Below are positions 1-11,095 of a stretch of 64,000 nucleotides of DNA, piece after piece; within the stretch, counting starts at the first letter, position 1; the number at the start of each line of letters is the position of its first letter. The stretch lies in the NCBI GenBank assembly GCA_033558025.1, contig JAUCEF010000001.1, positions 2,108,001 through 2,172,000 of the forward strand. Reading direction: 5' to 3'. The notes beneath the pieces were generated by a model. The model was given only the letters and a program-made list of their open reading frames with translations, was not told the origin of the DNA and made no database searches. This DNA comes from Phytophthora sp. 'mugwort' (taxonomy: Eukaryota > Oomycota > Peronosporomycetes > Peronosporales > Peronosporaceae). Both the position numbers and the translations under genes were made by a program.

Positions 1-162
1 TGACAGGGTCAGCATACCAATTGCCGGTTTCGGCAGCAGCGACAAAATTATAGTACCGTACACCTTTTATGAACCGCATACAAAGTTCTATATTAAAATA
101 GCGTACTTAGGGAAACAGCCGTGTTGCACGTACTCGTCTCTACTGAAAAACACGACCTCAGG

Positions 163-447
163 AAAGCGGTCGGCACCTGAAGGAGCCCACCGCTTTCGAA
201 AAGCTCGTCGAGGAACATGCAAACGGTTGGGCTGGCGTTCAGCCAAGCGGTGAAGCTTGGTGATGCAATACTGGAGCTGCCATCTTGGTCAGTGCACTCC
301 AGTATCAAATCCCTAGCCTTGTATTGCATCAGCAACCTTTATCATCACCAAGCTTCACTGCGTGGCTGAGCGCCAGCCCAACCGTTTTTGAATGTTCCTC
401 GACAAGCTTTTCGAAAGCCCTGGGCTCCTTCAGGTGCCGATCGCATT
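163..447. repeat. Imperfect inverted duplication (hairpin), arms about 100 bp
   Basis: The left arm (about 163-270) and right arm (about 330-447) are near reverse complements: the block from GGCACCTGAAGGAGCCCA to GAAGCTTGGTGATG on the left reappears inverted on the right with a few substitutions and small indels. The centre contains a further short dyad, ATACTGGAG against CTCCAGTAT (269-305). The right arm is the tail of the minus-strand MULE-like reading frame, so the left arm looks like an inverted partial copy of that tail. Confidence 0.8.
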
Positions 448-808
448 TGTTCGAACTCCTTATCGTCTTGGTAGAGTAGCTCTTGATAAGTGATTGGTGG
501 TGGACCAGCACTTGCACTTGGCGTCGCAGTCTTGGTCTCCGAAAGCTCGAAACTGGAAGGCTCTCGGCGGGTGTATTGGTGCCGTGCCTAGATTTGTGGG
601 GGCGGTGTTGCTCGTTAATTCGCCGTCGTTTGTGCATTTGTATAGGCTCGAGCACTCGAGCGTTTTCGATGTGGGCAGGGTTAGGAAGCCACCAGTGCTT
701 ATCAAAGTGCTCCGGCATCAATTTTAACGCGCCAGCGGACTCTATGGTCGTCATCAGATCGTGACGGCATGGTATCCCATGAATGCGTCTGTACAGTCTC
801 CGCTTCAT
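329..808 (-). pseudogene. MULE-like transposase C-terminal relic with SWIM-like Cys/His motif
   Basis: The minus-strand frame is open for 159 codons but has no convincing start, so it is a fragment. It begins with a segment resembling the end of a SWIM zinc finger (HGIPCRHDL), followed by an acidic/aromatic stretch (MPEHFDKHWWLP) and a basic tail with VLEPIQMHKRRRI. That order (GlyxProCysArgHis, then a His-Trp-containing linker, then a Lys/Arg-rich tail) is usual at the end of Mutator-like transposases. Family assignment rests on these motifs only; no catalytic residues are in view. The last 30 codons form the right arm of the inverted duplication. It could instead be the tail of another SWIM-containing protein. 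Confidence 0.35.
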
Positions 809-867
809 ACCCGGCCTGATAGTTTGTTACGAAGGGCAGTAAGCCCAACCCGAAGAACCACCGCAAG

Positions 868-1112
868 CCGAATGCTAGCACGACCACGATCGAGGCGACC
901 AGGTGACCACGAATGAGACCACCGAGACGGCGGAAATGACCGAGGAAATTCCGTCACCACGGAGAGGAAGACGGAAGTGAACAACGAGACGGCCGAGATG
1001 AGCACTATCCAGCCCGAGGAAACGACTTGAGTGATCGAGGTGACGGAAGAGACCACCAAGGTGGAGGCGACCAAGATGGTGGAGGAGACCGATGCAACGG
1101 AGGGAAGAAGCC
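868..1112 (+). other. Thr/Glu-rich degenerate repeat, decayed coding sequence
   Basis: The plus strand carries many ACC/ACG and GAG/GAA codons that read as Thr- and Glu-rich peptides (for example VTEETTKVEATKMVEE near 1040-1090 and TTNETTETAEMTEE near 905-945). The reading shifts frame at least once and meets a stop near 1028. It is probably the remains of an acidic low-complexity protein or a transposon-borne repeat. I do not recognise a family. Confidence 0.25.
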
Positions 1113-1438
1113 CAACTCGATTAAGCGCCGCAGGTCGATGAGCTCAATGGAGTGGGCACGACCGCGCCCGAAGAGGAGAGAACGGAGGGGTAGTCAAACC
1201 CGGGGAAGTTCGAGGCGGTGTCGGTCTAACTTTTGTGGAGTGCGTTGGCGATGGTCTGCAGCAAAGTGCCATGCCGCAGCAGATACCGAGGCACGGTTCT
1301 ACAATTAGATCTTTTGCAGTCACTCGAAAGATAGTTGCGCTTGCTCTACACATGCAGTAACGCGACGTTACGTCCTTCTCTACTCCAGTGCTCCCCAGTT
1401 CAGTGCCCTCTAACATTTCCCGCTACCATTGTGCTCTT

Positions 1439-2616
1439 GGTGCTGTAGCCACCGAGTTTGGCGTTCACGCCCGAACTGTGTCGCGAATCTAGAAGCGCGT
1501 AACGACGACGGCCGCTGCTAGCGGAGTGCTGAGGGATCCATCCCGCAAGTCGGCCACCGGTCGCAAAAAGAAGCGCTACGACGAGCCCTTGAGCGGCTGC
1601 GAGGAGCCGCGCCAGAAACGCGGAGTCCCCGCTGCAATGCTGGGCCATCGTATACGTGCGGGGTGAACTTCGAGTGGCTACCAGCGTCTCTAGACCAATG
1701 CTGGCGCTGACGCATGCGAACAAGCTGCAGCAAATTGTGTTCAGCTGTGCGCATATCGGCCCAGTGTCGGTGGTGTTTAGCGCCATGGACGAAACGATCC
1801 ACGCCGATGAAAATCTATTTTACCTAACGAAGAAGAAGGCGCGGTTTATCGCTCTGACGAATGAGCCGGTACCGGCGTTCGGACTTCGGAACCGGCGCCA
1901 TATCATCAAGGTAGTGTACTGGCTACAGTCACACGGTCACGGCAGCGTTGTCAGTACTTCAATGGCAAGCTGGGCATCTGGCCGTTCATCAAGTATGTGC
2001 CGGCCGCTCGAACAAGCCGCAACCGGCTAGCAGGAACACTAGTATCCCACGATGTCTCCACCATGAAGCACAGTTACAGGGCCATGCTAATCCAGCGGGT
2101 CCCGCCCACAATAGCATCACGGTGGCCTCATCCGAAACTAGGGGCTCCAGTGTTCATCCAGCAAAGAAATGCACCACCACACGTCGGTCCTGACGCCAAG
2201 ATGTTTTGCCGAGGCTGTGCGAGCTTCGGGTATGATATCATGCTGCAGTTCCAGCCGCCCAATTCCTAAGACGTGAAAGACCTCCACACAGACCGCTTCC
2301 ACGCCATCCAAACTGGTCAGCAAAAGAAAGTGACGCACACGTTGCCAGAACTGATCTTCGTTGTACATGACGCTTACTGGGAGCTTCCCGCCGCTACGGT
2401 CGATAACGCCTTTCTCAGTCTTCAGTCCGTAATGGACCAGTGTGTTGCTCATGGCGACGAAAATGACTTCCTGCCCGCTCGCATGTCGAAGGCCAAGCTT
2501 GAACGGGAGGGACGTCTTCCCGTGAGCTTGAAATGCTCTCCCGCAAAATCCTCATATGTACGGCTGACACACCTATCACGTCAGCCCGCCCATACTGAAG
2601 TCAACTGTAGCTTTTG
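1439..2616 (+). pseudogene. Mariner-like element (plant/oomycete type) transposase, decayed
   Basis: Pieces of one transposase follow in order with several frameshifts and stops. First comes an N-terminal helix-turn-helix (AVATEFGVHARTVSRI, about 1441-1490, then a stop), then a basic linker (RKSATGRKKKRYD, about 1530). Next is the segment before the first catalytic Asp (MDETIHADENLFYLTKKKAR, from 1786). After a shift come FNGKLGIWPFIKYVP (about 1960) and ARTSRNRLAGTLV. Then follow FIQQRNAPPHVGPD (about 2155; the usual QDNA reads QRNA, so the second catalytic Asp is lost) and FDIMLQFQPPNS-like sequence ending at a stop where PDLN would follow (2266). The C-terminal region after that is still recognisable (KKVTHTLPELI, SKAKLEREGRLP). 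These are hallmarks of mariner-like transposases of the soymar type. It cannot encode an active enzyme. No terminal inverted repeats were found. Confidence 0.8.
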
Positions 2617-2760
2617 ACATTTGTTTATGAAACACGAGAAAGCGTTGCACCTGACATTTGGTTTGAGACGGGGTTGTACTTGTTTCTTGTGACCCTAACA
2701 TCGCATATTACCGCATAACAGGGCGGAGGCACATGCAGTTGATTGTCATGTTCCCTGTTT

Positions 2761-3096
2761 CTACCAGAGAAGCTCTGTAGTGCGTCCACAGTTTTGTCCA
2801 TGTGCGTATGCTAAATCACACAAGAGAAAAGCACCAACGCTTGTGTGAGAATGGTTTGTGACTCGGCCCCCATAGTACCATACCTTAGACTTGCACTGAG
2901 CTGGTGTAATAGCATACCCAGCGAGACGAGAGGTCTCTGCAGCAAGAAAACTCCACGCATCTTTCAGTTCGCGCGAGCTCCTTCCCCCATCAAAACGGTC
3001 CCTCAACCTTTCGTCCTCCGAGGACCCGTATCGTAGTCTTGTCCGCGCGAATGTAGTCTTCTTCTTGCGTTCACCTTGCGAAGGTTTGCGCAGCAT
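2761..3096 (-). pseudogene. Myb/SANT-like DNA-binding domain fragment
   Basis: A 111-codon minus-strand frame starts at an ATG (3096). After a basic start it has the pattern of a Myb/SANT-like (trihelix-type) domain: a charged first helix (SSEDERLRDRFDGG), then RELKDAWSFLAAETSRL, then ITPAQCKSKVWYY. The Trp of the second helix and the Gln-x-Lys-x-Lys of the third are as expected. Beyond residue 75 the sequence no longer resembles the family, which suggests a truncation or frameshift. Such domains are common in oomycete transposon-associated proteins. It could be a small intact gene. Confidence 0.4.
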
Positions 3097-4593
3097 CCCC
3101 GTTCAGATCTGACTGGAGCTGCCACAACGGCGAGCGTCGCCTCCTCATGTAGGCTCTCTGAGGGATCAGGCGTGTATGTGGCGTGGGGAAGTCGCTCGGG
3201 CGTGTGAGAGGAAGGCGGCCCCTGTAGCAGCTCCGCCTAGACGCTGATGGGGAGGTTGAGTGAGTCGCCGGCGGGGACAGACCTTGTCTGCTTGAGGTGT
3301 TCGCCATGCGGAGAAATGGAGGAATGGCTTGTTTCATAGATTACCGACCAGAACTTGGCTATTTTAGTAATATTAAGCGTATGCTGAAGATGGGGATGGT
3401 GCGACCACAGCACCTGAGACGAGCGAAAATATCTGCTGGAGATCTCCAGGAAGCAATGGCGTGCCACGCTCTTAGGGCAATGGCGATGCACCAGAGGTGC
3501 ATCGGCATCGTGTGATTGCAGCTGCATACAGTAAAGAAAAAGCAGCAAATAATTAGCTAGCATCTGGTTAATTAAAAACACGTCAGGCGAGTGATTGACG
3601 CATAGCAGCTCGAAGAGTGACCGAAGTCGATGCTGATTTGTTCCTAGCTCAGATAACCTGTTCGCGATTAATTCCAAACTGTATTCGATAGACTTAGGCA
3701 TCCTATCTCACACGTGTCTCGTATCTCCACCTACCGGGTGGCTCCACGTGGTCCAGTGCTAATTCTTCGAATCTTCTCGAACCGCCTCCTGATGTGCTAC
3801 CCGGTAGTCGTTGTATACGGCACCAGAAGGTGCCGGACCCGACCATAGAGGGGGGTCTGCCGTGTAGTAGCAGATAATGGCAGATCAGATGCATGCACGC
3901 ATCGCTGCAGTAGCAGTAGAGTCGAAGGGCATAAGCATAGAAGTGATTAATGGTGTCTTCGATGGTGCGATCGTCCAGGTACCTTAGCTTAAAGCGATAA
4001 GAAACAGCCAGGCGATTGAACAGCTTCGATATTGTGATGTAGCCGGTGGTTCGCTTTCTTCCTGTGCAATATATTCTAGCTATAGACTTATTTGAGTTTC
4101 GTGGCTGTAGTGTGGGGATAGGTTGAGGTGCACAACGGCCTCCGAGTACCGTCAATGCCTGGTTCTGCGATGCTAAGAATTATAGTCTTGGATTCACAAT
4201 AATAAGTGTGATATTTAGCTATTGTCTGACGAATAAAATAATGTGCGTTTGGTGGGTCGATCGGTGGTATGAACGAACTATGGGATATCTGCAAACTATG
4301 AGTTCCCTTATGCGGTACTATTACTAAGTATATCGTATTCGATGTGTATTGTATACACTGAGAATGCTCCACAACAAGTTGATACGCCTCCTGAACGAAT
4401 GGTTTGTTTGGCAGTAGTAGCGGACGGCAAATATCATGTCCCTGAGACTCCTTCTAGGTAGCATATAGCCAGGGCTGCCGTTTACGATACGTGTATTTAT
4501 TGTGACCAATATCAAAGCATAAATAATGAGATTGGAGCTGGCAAAGTGATCAGTAAATTATGGCATAACCCGCATACCTTACTCAGCGCTTCC
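3097..4593. other. Intergenic, no supportable gene
   Basis: Two adjacent minus-strand open frames of 150 and 154 codons occur here (3237-3701 from an ATG, 3703-4155 without one), but their composition is unremarkable and they show no recognisable domain. I treat the stretch as non-coding or as unrecognisable transposon sequence. Confidence 0.3.
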
Positions 4594-6249
4594 TTACTCG
4601 AGAGCAGCGACGGTGTGCACGCTCCAGTACGTCTCGTTCTGCCTAAAAAAACAGCATTTCCAGTGTGGCAGGCTGGAGCGAATGACGTTGTTAACCGAAC
4701 GTCGTTCTTGCCACGCTGAAAAGCGCTCGACGATATTGCTTGTTGGAGGGATACGGCCAATAAGGCGAAAATTGGCCGCTGTCATCCCAAGTCGGCGCTT
4801 CTTCCTCAACCTTTGCATGAGCGACTCCGTGCATACCTCACCACCTGCTCCCTCTCGCGCGGGAGTAGCAGCGACGGCGAGACTTCAAACGGTCGCAACG
4901 CCGCGTTCTCGGCGCGCGTCAGTCTTGGGCCCTTGCTATTCAGCACACATACGCATCCAGCCTCGAAATCGGGGCTATGGACTATTGCAGCTCGAGGTCC
5001 TAAATATTAGCATTTACGAAGTCATAGTTGGTCTCGTATTAAGTGTGTAGCTGTGGGACCTACATTCGTACCAATATAGAAAGCATACGCGGGCTTGACC
5101 TCGATTAAACCATCAAACCAGACGCGGACATCCGCCAATGTTGTCGATTCATCCTGAAGCGCCTTTGCAACTGACTCCACGCCCTTGGGCGACTTGAACA
5201 GCTCCCTTAGACGTCGGTTGCGTGCTGGAGATGGCAGAAGCTCAGCGAGTTCGTCGTCGTTCGAGTCGAGGTGCTCGAGGGCAAAGAAAAGTAGCGGTCA
5301 ATTATCGCGAACGTCGAACCCATATTGTCTCTTGGCGGATGATTGGACGAAGCGGCGTTTTAAACCTGCACACAAATGATAATATAAGCTGTCAATTCTC
5401 AAATATAAAAGCAATATTTACTAAACCAAGCATACCTGAGGTGCGCCGCATGGGTCAGTATCCTCAACTTCACAAAGAGAATTTGGACGGCATTTTCGTG
5501 TTGACGCATGTCCTCTTGGACGGCACGCTTAAGCCGATGACTTGCGCAGCCGACCGATGGGACATGCATCAGCGTGTCAGCCGGCGATTAACCGAGCATT
5601 TGTTTCCGACAAGGAAGAGGCACTACTCGATTTCCTTACCGTAATCACGCCGCAGCACTGTGCGCAGAAAAGCCCGGTGTGTCTGGGCCGATTGGCCCTC
5701 GTTGGGCTCATTGACGAGGGGGGAGGGGGGGCATGCTGCAGGGATCTCGGCTGCGATCGCAGCCACGACTTCCCTGGTCGTACCGTTCATAGCCGCGCGT
5801 ACCGTCTCACATCAAACTGGCTCGAGGGTTGTGTACGCTGCACGAAGGCATAGGCAAATATAAGTTAGTGAGACTATACTGAAAGACAAATGAATAGATA
5901 GAACTCATACCGCCTGGAGTTTCCGTTCTCACAGAACGAGAGGGGGGGATTGCTCATGACGATCCAACGCCGCCAGCTAAACATTTTGAGCTGAGCGACA
6001 CACATAGTGGGCCACAGAGCCTGTCTCTGTTGGAGTTGCCGCGAACATCTCCACCTCAAAGTTGAGGTTCTCGCGGCGCACATGCTGCATGAGGTTAGAC
6101 CGCCCGTTGCGAGCGGACATATTCCGGACTGTGCCGCAACAGCAACGATAGTACTCGGGAATGAGTTCGTCGTAGTCGTCGCGGCACCGCCGGAAGAAAA
6201 CGGGCAGCCCTGCTGGTTGGGAAGGGGACGCGGTTGCGGGGGTTAACAA
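4594..6249 (-). pseudogene. hAT transposase pseudogene with BED zinc finger (copy 1)
   Basis: Read on the minus strand the pieces are collinear with a hAT transposase. A BED-type finger lies at the start (PVFFRRCRDDYDEL then CCCGTVRN...NLMQHVRREN, 6190-6060). A middle segment near 5560-5440 reads CASHRLKRAVQEDMRQHE and VKLRILTHAAHLR. The SPARNRRLRELFKSPKGVES segment follows (about 5240-5180), then VRVWFDGLIEVKPAYAFYIG (about 5125-5065). The C-terminal dimerisation block is VKPAYA... PRAAIVHSPDFEAGC and, at 4800-4600, PPTSNIVERFSAWQE then NETYWSVHTVAALE. Stops and frameshifts separate the blocks. hAT enzymes move DNA by cut-and-paste; this copy is dead. The 3' (N-terminal) side carries a short direct repeat described separately. 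Confidence 0.8.
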
Positions 6250-6462
6250 AAATACATTACACTTTAAGGCTAGTAAGCAACCTACTTAGCTACCCTACTT
6301 GGCTATTTGGAATCGATTTGGGTCATGTGGACCAAACATTGGGTACGAAGTACTCAATTCGGACCCGTTTTCTAGAAAATGGGTACCCTGAAAGACCCAT
6401 TTTAGTGTCCAGGAGGACACTGGTGGACGTCCCAAGACGTCTTTGGGGACGCGGTTGCGGGG
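6224..6462. repeat. 18-bp direct repeat flanking about 200 bp
   Basis: The sequence GGGGACGCGGTTGCGGGG occurs at 6224-6241 and again at 6445-6462. The segment between is AT-richer and unlike the GC-rich hAT coding sequence on its left. This may be an insertion with a repeated junction or a local duplication. Confidence 0.6.
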
Positions 6463-6494
6463 GGCAGACCATATCTCGGAAATGGGGATGAGCA

Positions 6495-7611
6495 AAGGGA
6501 TCGGATTTCTAGCTAACGGTTAAGGTGAGTAAAGAGATATCGATTGGATGTAGAGGAACGGATGGAGGACGAGGCACCCTCAATAAATACTGTTATTGAT
6601 TTTTGAATCCTCCTCCATAAATTTAATGGGAATATCTATTGCAATATTGAAAGGAGTCATTTATTTTTCGGCTGGCCTGCATGTAGCGATGTAAGGTCAC
6701 CAAGTTGCATCGGTGATGTTTCCTTCCTTTGTGCTATATGACCCTGTGAACATATTTTGCATGGCTACTGACGCGGTGCACGAATACGAGATAGAGTGAG
6801 TAGCTTCCAAGACCGTGCTTGATGATCAAAGTTATCCGCATTATCCACTGTGTATTTTCTCGAAAATTCACTTCTGCTACTACACCTTTATTGCCAAACA
6901 ATGTTAGCAAAATTGTCGATCTTTGAAGTTGACAGTACAGCAGATACATCTATCACTGCATTCGACGGTTGACGCTGAGCGATGAAGTCATACCTTCACC
7001 AGCTTGCCGCTCCCCAACAGCGCTGGAGCTAGCGGCTGTGTGATACCATCACGTAGAACTGAAAAGGGGGCTTCACGCGCTGACTTTGCTAACACGGCAA
7101 TTCGCATGCTACGCGAATGTTAGCGGTGCACGGTAAGTGTCTAGCATGCAATATTACGCCTGAGGATTAGGCGACTTTGAAATGAAACGACATCCATTTT
7201 GGGGTTGAATTACTTTTACCTTTTTTATTGTCAATTACAAAAAAAACTTTGCTTCTCGATTAAGCCGAGCGTTCCGTTATAAAAAACAGTCACTACATCT
7301 ATAAAAAGCTGATGTCCTTCTCGCAACCTCCGCAGCGATAGCATGTAACGTAGTGGAAGAAGTGTACACCTTTAGCAGTCGAGTAACAAGTACTCTGCTG
7401 AGATTCTCGAGCATGTTCCTATCGTAGCATTCGAATAGTTTATCCCGTCTGTTTGTTTTCGGACTTGAAGTCTTTTGCTCAAATGCTTGAAGTCCATGCC
7501 AACCACAATCAGCGTAAAGCCCTTCGTGATTTATGAATCACTCGCCATAGCTCTTCGTAGTGGATGAACACTCTTCTTGACTAAGACAAAATCGCTGCTA
7601 TCTAGTTGAGT
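6495..7611. other. Intergenic, nothing recognised
   Basis: AT-rich sequence with only short open frames. It separates transposon debris on the left from the EH-domain gene, and its right end is presumably the 3' flank of that gene. Confidence 0.4.
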
Positions 7612-8967
7612 TTATTGAAATGAGCCCCAAGCAAAGTCAGTTTCGGGCGTCGGCGATAACTCCGACTTTTTAGCTTCTTTTGCATCTCCAGGAAAAGCGG
7701 CAGGCGACAAACCGAAGATGAGTTGGTCATTTGTAGCGTCAGCATTCGCTCCAAATGGCTGTGGTTGAGGTGGGTCTAGCGGGGTGGCAGCACCAAATGT
7801 GCCCCAGTCTCCACTAGAAGCCCTCTTGTGGGACTGCACCGACGACGGCTTCACATTCTTCGGAGGTGTCGTTGACGCCGAGAGCGTCCCCAGTTCTCCC
7901 ACCGTCAGCGCACCTTTCGACAGGGCGAACGCGGGGTTCTTTGACTCCGCTCCTCCTGCGAACCCTGAACCACTCGACTGATTAATAATGCTCCCAGCTG
8001 CAGACCCTCCCGACTTCACCGCCACAAGACGTCCGACCACATCGGCTTTCTTTGCCATGAGATGCGCCGTCTGGTGTTGCAGCGCCATCAGTTCCTGCGT
8101 CAAGGTACTCGCAGCCTTCAGAGGGTCTTCACGGGAACCCTCACCCTGCGTCACCTCCGATGCTACACTACGCATCTGGGCATCAATCTGCATGCTCTGA
8201 ATTTCCTGTTTCGCCGCATGCACGTGCTTCTGCAACAAGTTCCTTAAATCGTCCAGAGCATCCAGTGATCTCGCCGAGGTTGGCACGGGAAATCCCAACC
8301 CGTCCACCTGGTCCGAAATACGTTCCACACACACGTGCAGGCTCTGCAGCGCCCTCGCTTCAGCTTGGTTCACCCTCGATAAAACTTCCGTCTCATAGTG
8401 CTTACTGCGGATCTCGGTGCTCATCAACTCACTAAGGGACTTGGTATCAACCAACGACGCCCCGGCGGCCACTAGCGATGGGATGACGGAAGAAATAGGT
8501 GACATCGACCCCGTCGAAGGAGGAGAAAGAACCAGCGGCGTGTCACTGGATGCCTTAGACGACTCTGAGTGATCCCCGGGACCCGAGAGGCGCCGCTCAG
8601 GCGTCAGGTCCAGTGTTGGAAACAAGTAGCCTGGAAACTTGGGCGGGATCTTGACCAGGTTGCGCTTGGTCATGCACACGATGAAGTGCATGCCCATGAT
8701 AAACTCCATCTCGTTCATGTGGTCGCCGTCCCGCAGCAGTTGCAGCTCCTTCAGTCGACGGTAGAGCTCCTGCACCTGCTCCTCACTAAGACTAGACTTG
8801 CGGAAGAACGCGAGCGCGGCGTCACGGGAGATCAATGGGCCATCACTCCCGACAAGTTTGGCGAAGAAAGCGCGGTAACGGGCGCCCTCGAGCTCGATCA
8901 TGGTATACAGCTGCGAATCCAGCTGGATGTCGTCCAATGGGGGCTCAGGGAAGGCTATGAATGACAT
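7612..8967 (-). CDS. EH-domain (Eps15-like) endocytic adaptor protein
   Basis: The protein has 451 residues from the ATG at 8967. Codons upstream in frame lack an ATG, and the start MSFIAFPEPPLDD runs straight into the domain. Residues 10-115 form one EH domain: the YRAFFAKL first helix, GPLISRDAALAFFRKSSLS, EQVQELYRRLKELQLL, and the EMEFIMGMHFIVCM helix followed by IPPKFPGYLFPTL. EH domains bind Asn-Pro-Phe peptides in endocytic and vesicle-trafficking proteins. The first loop (GSDGPL) does not look like a full calcium-binding EF loop. The middle is Ser/Thr-rich and then predicted to be helical (about 180-340, with TQELMALQHQTAHLMAKK). The C-terminus has repeated Trp/Phe-Gly motifs (DWGTFG, FAWGSFQ), typical of clathrin-adaptor-binding tails. 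It is divergently arranged with the tentative gene at 9169. Single exon. Confidence 0.85.
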   Translation of the reverse strand: MSFIAFPEPPLDDIQLDSQLYTMIELEGARYRAFFAKLVGSDGPLISRDAALAFFRKSSLSEEQVQELYRRLKELQLLRDGDHMNEMEFIMGMHFIVCMTKRNLVKIPPKFPGYLFPTLDLTPERRLSGPGDHSESSKASSDTPLVLSPPSTGSMSPISSVIPSLVAAGASLVDTKSLSELMSTEIRSKHYETEVLSRVNQAEARALQSLHVCVERISDQVDGLGFPVPTSARSLDALDDLRNLLQKHVHAAKQEIQSMQIDAQMRSVASEVTQGEGSREDPLKAASTLTQELMALQHQTAHLMAKKADVVGRLVAVKSGGSAAGSIINQSSGSGFAGGAESKNPAFALSKGALTVGELGTLSASTTPPKNVKPSSVQSHKRASSGDWGTFGAATPLDPPQPQPFGANADATNDQLIFGLSPAAFPGDAKEAKKSELSPTPETDFAWGSFQ

Positions 8968-9168
8968 GATTATGTTTTCTATAGGCAGAATGCTTGGGGG
9001 GAGATGCAGGTGCTTAGGAGCGGGCAAGGAAGGACCCTGTGGGGACGCGAGGAAGAGCGACGTAAGCAATAGCACTTTGTCTTACAAGTGAAATTAGTGT
9101 GGGCCACACGTATGTAACTACTGAAGTTCAAGTTTCATTTCAAAGTTTGAAACGGCCCAAGCGGGAAA

Positions 9169-9978
9169 ATGGGCACCGCTCCGAAGTCGATGACAGACAA
9201 GAAGCGGTCAGGGCAGCAGCAACGACAGGAGGCAAGGGAAGAGGGATCGAAAGCGATCGGATTTCAGGTGCGCTCAGCGACGGGAGCGGCGGGCACGGGG
9301 TCTACCAACCATCTGCTACAGTACTCGACGCGCTCGTGCTGGCAGAGCTTCGTGCGTCCTAAGGAGACGCTGGTGCTTGCGCTGTACGTGGTAACGAAAG
9401 CTTTGCATTGCGGTGGGGTGTAAGTTACGTTAAAGGTTATTGTTTCTTAACTGTTGCGGTGGGCGGTGATAGGGAGACAAAGACGTTGCTGTCGGAAATC
9501 CGGATTTTGAATAAGGTTTAAGTTCGTTGTGGGGATTTTGATCTTCCAATGGCTTAAATACTCATTGGGCCTTATTGCTAGAACGCGTGCGCCGTGAGTG
9601 TGAGCGTGGCGGTGGAGAACCGGCTGAGGTCCTACGTTCATGGTACGTCGTGGACAAGGTCTTGAGGTTTGTAGTCTTTTGCTCTAACGTGGTTGTACTG
9701 TTGTAGTTAAACGACTAGAAAATTTGCCTCATACACGGGAGGTATGCGTGAAAATGCCGTTCTTCCCGTGCAAATTTGTTCGGTACCTTGCTGCTTTCTG
9801 ACTATCCTACGTCTTTTTGAGTGTTATGTGCTGACAAAATAACAATGCTGGTTGCTGCGGTGACAGGCTTCAGTTCGAGCGGGAAACGCTGCCTTCCATT
9901 GCTGTTTACGCGTATGTTCTGCTTCGTGCAAAGCATTTCGGAAGATATGATATTTCTAACGTTATGGTGTTATCATGA
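9169..9978 (+). CDS. Tentative five-exon gene, unknown function
   Basis: Proposed exons are 9169-9419, 9473-9515, 9582-9642, 9707-9741 and 9874-9978, with introns of 53, 66, 64 and 132 bases, all GT-AG, and a continuous frame of 164 residues. Donors are GTAAGT, GTTTAA, GTACGT and GTATGC. The start MGTAPKSMTDKKRSG is Lys/Gln-rich, followed by a more hydrophobic middle (ETLVLALYVVTKAL). The last exon reads FERETLPSIAVYAYVLLR before a TGA. Four consecutive consensus introns that keep the frame are the main support; I recognise no domain. The start lies about 200 bases from the ATG of the divergent EH-domain gene, consistent with a shared promoter. Individual splice choices are uncertain, and transcript data would settle them. 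Confidence 0.35.
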
Positions 9979-10621
9979 TTAGAGTCCAACCGCTAGGTTT
10001 TCCCAGCGATGACATCGAGGTCGACTCAGGCCCGTCCCTCTGCACGGTGTTGTGCCATACCACTGAGGCGAGTCCCGCTTTGCTGGGTGGAGTTGTTAAC
10101 TTGAGTTTGCTGAGGTTATGGTCTTTTCTAATATAGCAGAACCTTCTATTCGGATCCTCCTTACGCGCCAGTCAGCCTGTCATGGACTGCCTCAGTGATC
10201 ATCGTTCCGGGTACGTGGTTCGTAATTCTGTAAGATTGGGTGCCCTGTAATTTTTAATAAGGCATGATGTTCTGTCAGGTCACCCGAGTGGATGACAAGA
10301 CAACGCGAATATTTGCTAGATGAAAGGATTGCTCGTTTAGAAGCCGCTCTTTTTAGCTGATTAGGTATGCTCAAATGATGTATTACCGTAAAACCTGTGT
10401 AGTATCTGGCAGAATGTTATATCCGACACGCCAAATAAGCCAATCAGACGCCAGCAATTTGGACACATCTGAATTGTTGTCATTTCCGATAGCTCCAAAA
10501 ATAGGTGGCCACGGCTCGTTAAAAGTTAGGCACCAGCCATGCAAAGCTTAGTAATTCCTCAAATTCTAAATACATACCAATGATATATTAGCCGCACACG
10601 AGCCAGTGCGGGTCGAGGTCA

Positions 10622-10974
10622 CTGCCCTCGACTGTACAGCCGGCGGACATTGCTTGAAACCGTCCGTTGAAGCAGCGTCTGCGCCAACGCTGGGTTAACT
10701 GGCTGACGGATAAGCTGGCGATCAGGAGAGCGGCAGCGTGGTTAACGCGCCGTCCAGGGATGAACTGGTTGGCTGGGTTGCCAGCGCGTGGGACGAGCTG
10801 TCCGAACGGGTTTAAGGGCATCCTCGGTGTGCCACCTGTCGCCCCAACATGTGAATCATCGCTAATGCTCTCGTTGGGCAACTAAAGCGCATGGAGCTTC
10901 TTGATCCTGAGGTTGGTGAGGTCGATAATGAAGAGGACATAGTAGACATGATGGTCAGAGGAGAGGTAAGAGTC
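10622..10974 (+). pseudogene. Pogo/Tigger-type transposase C-terminal relic
   Basis: The plus-strand reading gives STVQPADIA, a stop, then NRPLKQRLRQRWVNWL. This is the layout around the third catalytic Asp of DDE_1 transposases (a Ser/Thr, Gln-Pro-x-Asp, then a Lys-Arg-rich helix ending in Trp). Near 10884-10965 the frame reads MELLDPEVGEVDNEEDIVDM, like the acidic C-terminus of the same family, and it ends at a possible GTAAGA donor or stop. It lies inside matching terminal inverted repeats, which supports the assignment. It is dead: the N-terminal half is missing and stops are present. Confidence 0.5.
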
Positions 10975-11095
10975 TAAGGCAAGTGTAATACTGTGTGTTA
11001 ATCGTTCCCCGCGGTGGGAGGCTTCTTAGGATAACCCCCCCCCCTCCTGGATCTAATGGAAGCACTCCTGAATGCTAAATCGGTGGTTTTTAGTA

